From: Bigelowiella natans CCMP2755
Lineage: Eukaryota; Cercozoa; Chlorarachniophyceae
DNA: 43,368 nucleotides
Direction: 5' to 3'
NCBI GenBank assembly: GCA_000320545.1
Contig: ADNK01001868.1
Coordinates: forward strand, 15,001 to 58,368
Shown here: positions 23,099 through 34,145 of the stretch, one piece after another
How the letters are laid out: each line of letters starts with the position of its first letter
Numbering within the stretch: position 1 is the stretch's first letter
Position numbers and translations under genes: made by a program
Notes under the pieces: model-generated
What the model was told of the DNA's origin: nothing
The model's database searches: none
The model's input: the letters and a program-made list of their open reading frames with translations, nothing else

Positions 23099-23760
23099 TA
23101 AGACCATGTCGGCCGTTGCTAGATTGCTTGCAAGTAGTAAATGAAACATGCATTATTTTGTGCGATCGTTCTTAATTTGTGCAATCTAGCAAGCTCCGCC
23201 TCAAAGCGGGGTACACGGAGCGGCATGCATGGCTTGCATAGAAGTGGTAATGCTGTGCGCATGCTAGCATGTACTGACTATTAAAAATATTTAATCACTT
23301 CATTACATCCGTCTCACATGTACTAGTGTACATACTAGCCATGCTACTTTCTAGCTATGTACGTGCACAGCAAAACGAATAAATGGCGGCCTTAATTTCA
23401 AAAGAAGTTGACGGGCTTTTGCACATATTAATAACGCGCGTGCATTTTAACGTACAGTAGCTAGCTTGGCTTGCTTAGGCGATGGCGGCTTGATTGCACA
23501 TCAGCACACATCGTATCGCCGTGTTTACACATATCGTTGCAGGATGGCAACACTACATACACGACTAGATGAGCCATGAGCCAGCCGCACGCTCGCAGCG
23601 AAACGAATCTGCACAAGTGTATCGAAGATATAATTACATCCCAGGCCATTTGCGACAACGACCGCTGCGAACGGCCAAACATGCTTCCTCAAAAACAAAT
23701 GCATGGATGCGATTATGACCGCGCACGATTGTGAACGCCCGAGATGCTGCTAATCTTTCT
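23099..23760. other. Tail-to-tail intergenic spacer 3, CTAG-rich
   Basis: This 662-bp spacer between convergent stops has about 8 CTAG tetramers, many TGCATG words and no microsatellite. It carries the palindrome-centred word CGCATGCTAGCATGT at 23258-23272. No gene is seen. Confidence 0.7.
23258..23272. repeat. Shared palindromic word, copy in spacer 3
   Basis: CGCATGCTAGCATGT contains the perfect palindrome CATGCTAGCATG. It is identical over 15 nt to 38187-38201 in spacer 5. Its 12-nt core recurs at 33988-33999 in spacer 4 and its first 10 nt at 1271-1280 in spacer 1. Confidence 0.85.
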
Positions 23761-23922
23761 TCATTCTTGAGGTTCGCCTAATTTCTGCTCAATCTCCTGG
23801 TACAACCGGACCAGATTTTGTCTCCGCTCTGCGGTACGTGTACGTGTGTGCGGGGGGAGGGGAAGGGAGGGAAGGGGGGAGTGCGGCAAATAAAGCTACT
23901 ATCGACCCTTATTTTTCTTAAA

Positions 23923-23994
<72 letters not shown>

Positions 23995-24622
23995 CATTGC
24001 ATATTCCACAGCGCATCATGTACCTGTATACGGGGATGGGTAGAAATCGGGGAAGTACTTCTGTATTGCAGAGAACACCAGCACGTGGCCTACCGGCGTG
24101 AGCGGAATCAACAGGATGATAGTACACGGCACAAGGGTGAAAAGGTCTTTCGCCGTCCTCTGCAGCATCCTAGCCTCTCGCGGCTTCAGAGTGTCGCCTT
24201 TAATGGCCCGTGCAATCAGCCATGCTGAGTACTAAGCAAGCGGCCAGGGGGGGGGGGGGGGGAGGGGGGGAGGCAGATTTGAGGGAGAAGAGAGATGTCA
24301 AGGAAACGAGGTTATTGCGTAGATATGCACATGTATGTCATGTTTGTATGCTATAATAATAGCAAAGTAAGTGTATATGTTTTCAAATGGCAGCAGCAGC
24401 AGGAGGAGGAGGAGGAGCTGTCACCACCTGTATATCGTTCCCCAGCAGTTTGGTGCCGAGACCGTAGAAGTCGATGGCCATCTGCAAGCAGCAGCAGCAT
24501 TGCTCACGGTCACTTTAGTGCGGATATGTGTCTCTCTCATGATGCGTGCTGCTCAGCAGATGATTCATGTATTCATACGGGTGTGGGGACTTGATAGCGA
24601 TCGTAGCAAAACTTTCTTTATC

Positions 24623-24673
<51 letters not shown>

Positions 24674-25636
24674 TGTGTGTGTATCTCTCCCCTCTTCCCC
24701 TTCTCCACATTATTTCGCCAACACCCGAATCGTCAGGACTCCCAAATACAACTGACCGCCGCCACCACCAAAACCAGCGAATTATTAGTACCCGTAGCTT
24801 ATACAGCGTGTCCTTGAGGAACTTGGTGAGATTGCTCAAGTCGACTTGGAGGTCGTTGAGGAGATTCGTTGGTGTTAGTCCTATCCGATCCTTCGAACCC
24901 CTTGATCTGTACCTTACCCCCCCCCCAAAATCCCACCCGAAACACAAACAACAAAAAAAGAGCAAAATCACTGGTCGAATTTCTTTAAAAAATAACACCA
25001 CGCCCCCCCCCCCCCCCCCGAAAGCAAGTGGAAATGACTTCTGACGTGTGCGTCGTTCCATCCTCTGTCTCTACTGCTAGATACAAGTGAAGGAAACAGT
25101 TGGAAGAGAGGGAGGCAGTAGCAGCACACACCTGTGATTCTAAAACTGCTAATTCGTCCTCGTCGAGAGGGTCACTGAGCTCCAACTGATGATGCCGTGT
25201 AGTGATTTGGCCAGGGACGGAGGAATGGGCAGGGGGGCGATACGAACAACAGTCATTTCATTTCATCATCGCCACCACCACATCATCATCATCATCATCG
25301 TCATCCTCGTCGTGGTCGCCTCTCGCCATCCCTTCGACTACTTCCAAACCAACGCTGTCTGCTACGACTACACTAGAGAGAAAGAGCAGGACATTTTTGA
25401 AAAACACAAATGAAACCGCACTATCATCAACAGCATGGTGATGGATACAAGCACGCAATCAGTCCTCACCGCATCCTTCCGCAGGTAGTTAGGCCCCATG
25501 CAATTTACCTAGTATGACGCACACCGCATCATCATCACACGTCTGTCACAATATGAATGATGGCATTTCAGACGACGGGATCTCGAGAGAGCACCGACGG
25601 CTTTCGTTCTGCAACAAGGCGTGTCCTTGTTTTTTC

Positions 25637-25676
<40 letters not shown>

Positions 25677-25792
25677 CATCTTCGGAGTTCTCAGTGACGC
25701 ATTAGAATGCGCGACAGAATCGTCCAGTTTTAATGCGCTTGCTTTGCGAATTATCATTTATGAATGAAGATGTGTCGCACCTTCAATCTCTT

Positions 25793-25838
<46 letters not shown>

Positions 25839-28600
25839 CTAATATAAATAAATATATGTGCGCGCGCGCGCGCACCATGGCTTCCACGTTAACATCTAAA
25901 AGGCCAAACATCTGGTTGTTACCATAATTTTGGGTCATTTTTTGGATTTCGTTCGGAATGGTAGACGGGGAGGGGGGGGGGGGGGTGTGAGAGGTGAGAA
26001 TGAGAGTCGAGTTCTCGACCGATTTATTTTTTGCACGAGAGGGAGGGATTAAGTCGAATCGCTTCTTCTTTTCCCCCTGAGAGAGCCAACGAGTTCCTCG
26101 TTTCATTTCTCAATGAAGAATGTGCGAGGAGGCCGTTTTTACAACACCTCTCTCTCCTCCCCCCTCCTTAAAAACAACTAAAAATGCAGGACAAAGGAGA
26201 AGAGGCACTGTGCGCAACGAAAGGACGATGGCGCAGCAGCAGCTAAACATCGGTGGAAGAAGTGTCTCCGCCTTCCTGAGTCCGCTTCCCCCCCCTACAC
26301 ACCTGCAGCAGCTCAAGCGCTTGTCTAAGGGCCTTCCCCCTAAGAGAATGGTTGAATTTGGTGAGAATTGCGTCCCGATCGACGCCCAGTGGATTCCCCT
26401 CCCCCCCCTCCCCTTTGGCATTGAGTGGTTTCCAAAGATCCGCACCAAACTGTGCAATATCACGACCCCCCTCCCATGGGTAAAGGTTGTGGGGTGAGGA
26501 AGGGAAACCATGGAAAGTTGGAAAAGGGGGGGGGGGGGGGAGAGAGAGAGAGAGAGAGAGTGCGCCCAATCCGTTTCCTTCTCCTCTATCATTATGCATA
26601 TGTCGCACTGAAAACAACGTTTCTCCTCCTCCTCCTAGCATCAGCTACCCCCCCCCCCGCCTCATCACCTCGATAACGCCATCCCAATCGACTGTGCCAT
26701 CCTCCCTCATGATCACGCGGAAAGATCCGCTCTCCTCCTCCATTCCCTCGCCGCCTTCGCTCGTGCTGCCTACACTGCTGCTGTTGGTTCTCTCCGAGCT
26801 ACCAGGGACTACTACGGAAGTGTCTGCCGGTGCTGCACGTTGGTCCTGTTTCTGCATCGTTTGCTGCCGACGTGGGGGCGTGCGATGTCGGCGTGACGGG
26901 GGCCTGCAGTGGGCAGCGGGTGGTAAGAGCAGCAAAGAGAACAGGGGTGAGGTTTGCGTAACAGTGGTGGTGGTGATGGTGGTGGTGGCGGTGGTGATGA
27001 TACACAGAGGATTAGCGAAAAGCAAAAATAAAAAACGAGCCGCGCATGACCGTCCTGCGTACACATCGACATATCCTACTCACCACCTTGCTGTTGTGGC
27101 AGCAGCGGCAGTGGTAGTATCGGGTTCAAAGGCGTCGTCCTCATTCTCAGCTCTATTCATTTCCCCACTCTTCACTGCCCCAGAAGAGACGCCGGCGATC
27201 GCGTCCTCATGAGCTTTTGCAGCAGCAACAACGCCTTGCTCCTGCTGCTCAGCGGCCACCGCTACTTTGCCAGCAGCTGAATTCCATGATGAAGATTGCT
27301 GTGACGGGGTTGATGATGAGGAGGAGACTTGCTCCCCAGCAGCGGTGACTGTCGTTGTTTCTCCTGCTGTGCTTGAGCTCGCATCAACGGTGGGGGGATG
27401 ATTGCCGCTTCTGATTTGATGTGAAGCAACGAGTCAGCAAGGAGAAGCAAAGCACGGGAAATGCAGCAATTAGGCTTATTGTTGTACTCGTCTGCTATTT
27501 GTTTCAGGCCTTCAAGAGCAATGTTGACTCTATCACAAAATCCGTCGAGCTCCTACGAGAAAGTGGGGAGGATGCGAAGGAACAAGGTCGGAGAGAATTC
27601 GGCATCATGGATGATGCGGAAAGGAAGGGGGGAGAGGGGATATTATCTTCAATTGCTGGAGAAGCAAATCTGCATCAGATTGAAGATGGGTCGACTATGT
27701 GACATGATGGAATGACGCACCTCAGCCCCAAGGACAGACTCCAGCTGGCGACGTTTGTCGCCAACGACTTGCTGGATCACCGAGAGGTTGCGGTACAGCA
27801 TCTGGATGCAAGATAGGAATTGCACCGTGTCAGAACTGAAGAATCTACAAGCGCACAGGAGGAAAAGGACTGTGAAAAATCTCGCCCCGCAACGAACCTT
27901 ATAGTTGGGCAGCGGGACATTGGGGAAGGGTGCTCCATTCCTTACTCCGACGGATCCCGCAGCAAGCTGGTGTTCAGCACGAAACGGCGCGTCAAAACCG
28001 CATCAAGGGGGGGGAACGAAACAAATACGAACTGCATATGTATCATTGCGTACGAACTAAACGAACCTTGAGCGCAAACTCTGCAATGATGAGATCCTGA
28101 CGGACATCGACGAGAAATCTACGGCTCTGGAGGCGACGCCATCTATGCGTCTTCAGCGCTTGGCAACCAACCCCGACGTTCTCTACTTTCTGGAGTTGAT
28201 CAATCCCCCCAGCGACCCTTGTGGTTGACCTTGCGAATCGTCCGTACCTGATGGGAGATTTGTCGTGGAAAAGGTTAAAATAGGAGAAAACAAATTAGGA
28301 AAAAGTTTGTTACCGTTTGGCCTCCCACATTTGCTGATGGGGAGTTAATGAAGAACTCCGCATTCGGAGGACACTAGCTTTCGTCTTTGAAGGGGAAGGA
28401 AGGAAAGAGGGCTGAGATGCAAGACCCTTTGTCCGCAGAGAATTTGCATCTCTAAAGACCTGGCCCCTGCCCTGCATCTTTCCGGCTTCATCCCCTACCC
28501 AAACCAGTGATATCGCGAGCGATAACACTAAGGAAGCTAAGATGGCGATTCTTGCAAAATGTGTTGCCGTCTTGGGCCGCGGGGGCTTCGACCTCGACAT
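23761..28600 (-). CDS. LETM1-like membrane protein of the plant/algal type with bipartite plastid-type leader
   Basis: Exons: 28314-28600, 28067-28247, 27946-28031, 27721-27835, 27488-27552, 27087-27410, 26669-26903, 26303-26449, a possible 36-nt exon coding MFGLLDVNVEAM near 25870-25910, 25470-25508, 25132-25185, 24792-24890, 24428-24481, 24024-24231 and 23761-23828, giving about 665 residues. The C-terminus reads MAIDFYGLGTKLLGNDIQ, then MLQRTAKDLFTLVPCTIILL, PVGHVLVFSAIQKYFP and a short tail. This matches the LETM1-like subfamily of plants, which lacks the long matrix domain of mitochondrial LETM1. The N-terminus has a hydrophobic core (AILASLVLSLAISLVWVG), then a Ser/Arg/Lys-rich stretch (SKTKASVLRMRSSSL), as in signal-plus-transit leaders. 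The middle is Ala/Ser/Thr-rich. Location in a plastid membrane is inferred. Exons 24792-24890 and the 36-nt exon are the least certain. Confidence 0.72.
23927..23990. repeat. (CA)n-(TA)n compound microsatellite
   Basis: CA run followed by TA run in the last intron of the LETM1-like gene. Confidence 0.95.
24248..24270. repeat. Poly-G run (poly-C on coding strand)
   Basis: It lies just upstream, in gene direction, of the acceptor of exon 24024-24231, where it serves as a pyrimidine tract. Confidence 0.85.
24629..24682. repeat. (CT)n-(GT)n compound microsatellite
   Basis: CT run followed by GT run in an intron of the LETM1-like gene. Confidence 0.95.
25509..26302 (-). other. Long repeat-rich intron region of the LETM1-like gene
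   Basis: It contains (GA)n at about 25641-25672, (TC)n at about 25797-25834, an alternating CG run at about 25860-25873 and a G run at about 25972-25986. A short exon coding MFGLLDVNVEAM may lie near 25870-25910, since both flanks are in phase 0. Nothing else is supported. Confidence 0.5.
26525..26561. repeat. Poly-G followed by (GA)n
   Basis: G run then GA run in the intron between exons 26303-26449 and 26669-26903. Confidence 0.9.
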
Positions 28601-29309
28601 TTGAGGAGGACAAGGGGGGTCTAGTGAGATTGAGGGAGACGCGCCCTGAGCCTACGACCCCATTCGTAGGCCGAATTTTTAACTTCAAGGCAAGATCTTA
28701 ACGAATGGAATTGCCAAGCGATTATCGAAATATCTAAAATAATGTGCGCATAATTGATGTCTTTCTGATAAAATATGCAGCAATTGTGCATATTGTTGTT
28801 TTGGTAGCCTACTGTACAAGCTTCGACTCAAATTCTTATGGTTCATGTGCCTGGGCGCAGGTGAAATATTCCCTTTGGTTGTGACTTTACGACATGAAAT
28901 GAGCACGAATTTCGATGAAAATTAGGCTGGATCTCCTATGCAGCTTAAATTAGTGGATGTGCATGTGCGACATAATCAAAGAGGTATCGACAGAGAATAA
29001 TCACCTGGAAAAAAAACAAGGGATGAGTGGCTCCCGACAACCGAAAACCGTGTATATGTTAAGGTAAAATTCCACCGTATTTTTATCTACGACAGGAACT
29101 TTATTTTGCCCTCATATGCATTTCCGCTACATTTCATTCGATGTAAGTCCCGAAGATCCCGCTCAGAATGGGGTATTTCAACGTAAAATCCTCTGCATCT
29201 TGCATCATGGAGGGATCCAGATGCTCCGAAGAATATCTGAAATAAGTTACCCTTATAAAATCCGGAGCTCCGTCCCCCCTATCCGAAAAGCATATTGGAA
29301 GCAAGCGCT
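28601..29309. promoter_or_regulatory. Head-to-head promoter region between LETM1-like and S1P lyase genes
   Basis: This 709-bp interval, A/T-rich around 28690-29110, lies between divergent ATGs. No gene, microsatellite or CTAG cluster is seen, which sets it apart from the tail-to-tail spacers. Confidence 0.45.
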
Positions 29310-30531
29310 ATGGAGGGGATAAAAGAGTTCATAAATCGTCGATTCAAAGGACAGGAGCCATGGCAGATTGCTCTGAAGACCGCATGTGCTACCACAGCCC
29401 TCTTCGGAGCTGGCCGAGTTGCGTGCGACATCAACGAGATGGGGTATTCCTCACAGTCTTTGTTTGCACGCTCGCTACCTTTTGAGTAAAAATTGTCTGA
29501 AATCATTCGTCTTCAGATTCGGAGAGTACGCATTGAGCATCGCCAAACAAACACCATTCCTCAAGGACATCATTGAAAACGAGGTGCGGAAGAATAGATT
29601 TGTCCGCTTCAAGGCAAACTAACAAAACATCCCCCTCTTTGACTTCCAGATGGCAAAGGAGGGCAAAAAAGTCGGGATGTCTATTACTTCAAAGGAAGTG
29701 TAAGTTTCTAATTGTCATTCCACTCGGAGTCTGGGCAATTTTGGGGCACAGGGCTGGTCGTGGGGGGTATTGCATTACAAGTGCGGGGAACTGTAGAAAT
29801 TATTCATTTATGAAGACTCTGTCAGCGACATTCTCCAGAGTATAACATTACATTAAATCCACCTAGACGCGTTCCATTAAAAAAATTCTCACATATGCGC
29901 ACACCACACGCGCGCACGTTCACAGCTTAGAATGGCCGGTAAACGCCCAGCTGCCAAGCAAAGGGGTAAGCCGCGAGGATTTGATGAAGGACCTCGCAAA
30001 GTGGGCGGAAATTGAGCGAACTAAGTACGGCAAGGGTCAGGTAGATTCCATTATAATCGCCACTGCAGAAAACGCGCCTTTCGTGCTCCATCAATGACCA
30101 TCCTCCTCCTTATTCGATCTAAGGTTTCAGGAACGGTGTACCATGGAGAGAAGGATCTCTACGACTTCATCGCTCAGATCTACAGTCTTTTCTGCCTGTC
30201 TAATCCGCTGCATCCATCTACATTTCCCTTCGTGCAGAAAATGGAATCGGAGGTCGAAATCATGATTGCCTTCGTCAGTTCGCTCCTGTCGTCGTTCTCT
30301 GTGTTATGTGTTTTCCGAGCCATGTGATATCCATACAGGGGGCTATAACCTAACATCTTGGGCGTGTGTTGGCAAGTAGGTTGTGTCTATGACCCTAAAC
30401 ATCTTCCAAGCCCCAACGGCAGATTACTGTGGTGTGACAACCAGTGGAGGAACGGAGTCCATCTGCATGGCCATGAAGGTAATGCTCGTAACACACAGAC
30501 ACACATGCACATGTGTACTCGATGTATATAA

Positions 30532-30580
<49 letters not shown>

Positions 30581-31399
30581 CGTGCTGGTGCTGTGGATTG
30601 GCTATAGGCTTACCGGGATCAGGGGTATGCTCGAGGCATCCGGCGCCCTGAAATCATAGCTTGCGTCACTGCACATGCTGCGTTTGACAAGGTGCTACTA
30701 CTACTACTACTACTACTACTACTGCTACAAAATTCCTACCCCCCCCCAAGTGGGCAGTTCATGGAACATCAGTAGCAACGATGGTGATGTGTTTCTCTAT
30801 ATTACTCTTGTCCACCCCCGTTCCTGGCCATCTTGGTTGAAATGGCTGAATTTTATATGTAAAGCGCGGTGGTGGTGCTTATAGTTGCTACTGTTGCTGC
30901 TGTCGCTTTAAAAAAAGGCCGCAAACTACTTCGGCATGAAACTGGTGCACATTCCCAGCGACTCCAAGCACCGCATCGATCTTGCCAAAGCCAAGAAGGT
31001 ACAGTTCATGTTCCTTCATTTCCCCCACCCCACAACCAACACACCGTCACAATCATTACGAACAATTCGAATTATTTCTTGGAACCTCCTGCGTGGCGGC
31101 GAGAGTAATGGATGAATGCCAATTCTCCATCAGTATGCTCACCCTCTGCTACTTCCAGGCGATTTCGCGGAACACTGTGGTCATCGTGTGCTCTGCGCCA
31201 TCATACGCACAGGGGACGATTGATCCAGTGGAGGAGATGGCAGACATCGTGTCGAAAGCGGAGAGCCAGTGGGGCTACAAGATCGGGCTGCATGTCGACT
31301 GTTGTTTGGGCGGCTTCCTAGCGCCATTCGTACGTCTCATGCCGGAGTATAAATTGCCCAAGTTCGACTTCTCCGTGCCTCAGGTGCGTGTGTGAGTGG

Positions 31400-31431
<32 letters not shown>

Positions 31432-31483
31432 TGGTGATATCCTACTATCGTTTTGAATATATTTTTACATGTAGTAATTAAAT

Positions 31484-31521
<38 letters not shown>

Positions 31522-31992
31522 TATATATGTATCGATTCATGGACAACACAGTACAAACAATAATCCTCTCACCTCCCCTTCCCTCTCTACAAGGTTACCT
31601 CGATTTCCGCCGACACCCATAAGTATGGCTACTCGCCGAAGGGCACATCCGTGCTAATGTTCAGCTCCAACGAGCTCAGGTTGCTTCAACGCGCACATGT
31701 TGTGTGTGTGTGTGTGTGTGTGTGTTGTGTGCGTGCTGTATGTGTGTTGTATGTGCGTGAAACATAGCGGATCAAAAACCATGCGCAAATGGCAAATTTT
31801 TGTTTGTGCGGAACGTGCTGTTTCCGTAGGCGGCAGATGTACTTCACCGCGCCCAAGTGGACGGGGGGCATCTATGCAACGCCATCGATGTCGGGGTATG
31901 TAAGCGTGTTTTGTTCGTCCGTGCGTGTGCGTGTGTGCATCCCAATCAATTTCGAATTTTATCTTCCATCTCATCTACACTGTCTTCGTTGC

Positions 31993-32026
<34 letters not shown>

Positions 32027-32276
32027 GTTGCTCTTCGTCAGATCTAGACCAGGAGGGCTGATAGCAGCAACATGGGGCACCATGATGCACATGGGCATGG
32101 AGGTTTGCTTTTGTCCACTCTCTCCCTCTCTCCCTCCCTCTCTCTGATCCATCCATCAAATCTTCCATTCATTCATTCGTCCATGCTCAGGGTTACATGA
32201 ACGCCTCGAGAGCGATAATGGAGACCGCCACGATCATTAAGGAGGGGGTCAGCAAAATCCCAGGCTTGGAGGTAGC

Positions 32277-32318
<42 letters not shown>

Positions 32319-33031
32319 TTCTCTCTCCCTCTCTATCTAATTTATTTACCGTTATTGCTTTCGTAGGTCATGGGAGGTCCAGAGCTCTCTGTCGTAGGTA
32401 ACTACTACCTACCCCCCCCCCCCCCTCTCTGTGTGCGTGTGTGTGTGATGGTGTTCCCAGATTGTTATCTGTAATTTATGGACCACTTTTGCTGGTGCTG
32501 GCTGCCGCTGCAACCCCTTATTCTTCTTGTTTGTCTTCGTCCCCCCTCCCCCCTCCCCAGGCATCCGATCGACGAATCCAGAGTTGAACATCTACGCCGT
32601 GGGCGCCGCCATGGGCCACGATGGGGGGCACGAGTGGGAGCTCAACATGCTGCAGAACCCCGCTTGCATCCACATCTGCTGCACGTACATCCACAAGGGA
32701 CTCGGCCCTAAATTCGTGAAGGAGATCCAGGAGTCAGTCGAGGTGATAGCGATGGGTTGTTGATGATGATGATGGAAAAAGAATAACATGCGTATTATTA
32801 TTAAGAATCGGTTTCTTCCCTCTTTGTTGTTGTTGTTGTTGTTTTGTGTTGTCACGGCAACGAACGAATGGATAAAATCTTGGTGGTACGGCGGACGGCA
32901 GCACGTTCTTGCGAACAAGGAGAAGTACGCGAAAAACTCCACCGTGGCTATCTACGGCACAACTAAGGTACTCGTGCTGTGGGAGATCCATTGAGTTATT
33001 CGCACCCCTCATTTCTGGCAAAGTGAGAAAA

Positions 33032-33078
<47 letters not shown>

Positions 33079-33358
33079 GCAACAAATTAAATGCCTTTTT
33101 CTCGAGTTGCGTTTTTCTCTTGGCATGATCATGATTGCGTTATTATCATTGCCATTGGTCAGGTCGTGCCTCCTTCCATGGTTGGCGAGCTCAGCAAGTC
33201 CTTCATCGACGCTCTGTTCAAGGTACAGAAGGGTAGTAGTGTTTGACTCCCCTATTACTATTTTTCTGGGAATTGGATTGATTGAAACGCAATGTGTCGT
33301 GACTACTCAGCTTCCAGAGCCTCAGCAAGCGGATGAAGAGGCGAAGGACGGGAAGTGA
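29310..33358 (+). CDS. SGPL1/DPL1 homolog: Sphingosine-1-phosphate lyase
   Basis: Eighteen exons, all in phase: 29310-29443, 29517-29583, 29650-29699, 29926-30040, 30124-30252, 30380-30478, 30608-30691, 30918-30998, 31159-31383, 31594-31679, 31830-31895, 32042-32102, 32191-32271, 32367-32397, 32561-32742, 32902-32967, 33163-33222 and 33311-33358. They encode about 554 residues, normal for the family. The PLP-dependent enzyme cleaves sphingosine-1-phosphate to hexadecenal and phosphoethanolamine, usually at the ER. Visible motifs: [68 protein letters not shown] and [14 protein letters not shown], where K338 is the Schiff-base lysine. The N-terminus has a moderately hydrophobic stretch ([18 protein letters not shown]) that could anchor it in the membrane. 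Nothing is missing, and the gene diverges from the LETM1-like gene. Confidence 0.95.
30538..30577. repeat. (TA)n microsatellite
   Basis: TA run in the intron between exons 30380-30478 and 30608-30691. Confidence 0.95.
30692..30917 (+). other. Intron with (CTA)n run
   Basis: A (CTA)n stretch lies at about 30696-30723 and a C run near 30739-30747. No exon is supported. Confidence 0.6.
31400..31516. repeat. (GT)n and (TA)n microsatellites in one intron
   Basis: GT at about 31401-31430 and TA at about 31485-31516, both between exons 31159-31383 and 31594-31679. Confidence 0.95.
31700..31724. repeat. (GT)n microsatellite
   Basis: GT run in the intron before exon 31830-31895. A (CAT)n run occurs in the next intron at about 31995-32026. 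Confidence 0.95.
32279..32317. repeat. (CT)n microsatellite
   Basis: CT run in the intron before the 31-nt exon 32367-32397. Confidence 0.95.
33035..33070. repeat. (GA)n microsatellite
   Basis: GA run in the intron before exon 33163-33222 of the S1P lyase gene. Confidence 0.95.
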
Positions 33359-34145
33359 AATGGGGCTACTACGGATTCCAAGATTGTTCATATGTATTAG
33401 AATTTTAACGTGTTAATAAGCAATACGATCTAGATGTCGTCTGGACATATATATGTACGGAGGCTTTATGTGATTATCTACGACGATAGCATCTTGAGTT
33501 TTACACAGCACGCTGTGTCTAGACGACATGCATGCTGGAGGGTATATGATTGTCGCGTGCGGGCTATATCTTGCATGCTGCATGCATCACCTAGATAAGA
33601 TCGAGATGCTATTGTACAATTTGAACAGCAGCTAGTAATGCTACGCGCCCTGGTTTCACTCATAAAACTTTATTCATTACATGACGACATATAGCGCTTA
33701 GCAGCCATGCTAGATAGCATGATGATGGAAGTTATTAATGCGATATCATTGCGCCAAATCACATGCTTGCTATAGCATCACATAGCTAGATAGCTTGCCC
33801 GCACCTTTCTAGCGTTTCTCGACGTGTGGTGTGTGTGCATGCGCATCACTAGATCGGCCTAGAGATATACGATTGTGTTGGTTGTGGCATTGCGCTGGCT
33901 TACGCGCACTGCTTAATTATGTCTTGAATGAAGTTTGTAGCACCGCAGGCGCAATGTTACATGCATGTGCCTTATTAGCATAGCAGCCATGCTAGCATGC
34001 TAAGCAGCATTCTAGCATTGCCGGGCGACGCAACGTCTATATGCAATCATACGAAAAAAGTTATGCTTTTCCTACGCTTTCAAAATTCTTTGGATCAATG
34101 TAATTCCTCCTCGGTATATCTTTTCATCTGAGTCAGCAGCATGTT
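33359..34145. other. Tail-to-tail intergenic spacer 4, CTAG-rich
   Basis: The spacer has about 11 CTAG tetramers and repeated TGCATG/GCATGC words, with no microsatellite and no gene. It contains CATGCTAGCATG at 33988-33999, followed at once by CTAAGCAGCATTCTAGCATT. Confidence 0.7.
33988..33999. repeat. Shared palindromic word, copy in spacer 4
   Basis: Perfect 12-nt palindrome CATGCTAGCATG, also the core of the words at 23258-23272 and 38187-38201. Confidence 0.85.

Noticed and set aside
28076-28229. + strand peptide including DEKSTALEATPSMRLQRLA, which looked coding
   Set aside because: The - strand frame joins exon 28314-28600 (phase 2) and exon 27946-28031 (phase 0) with proper splice sites, so the + strand peptide is antisense.
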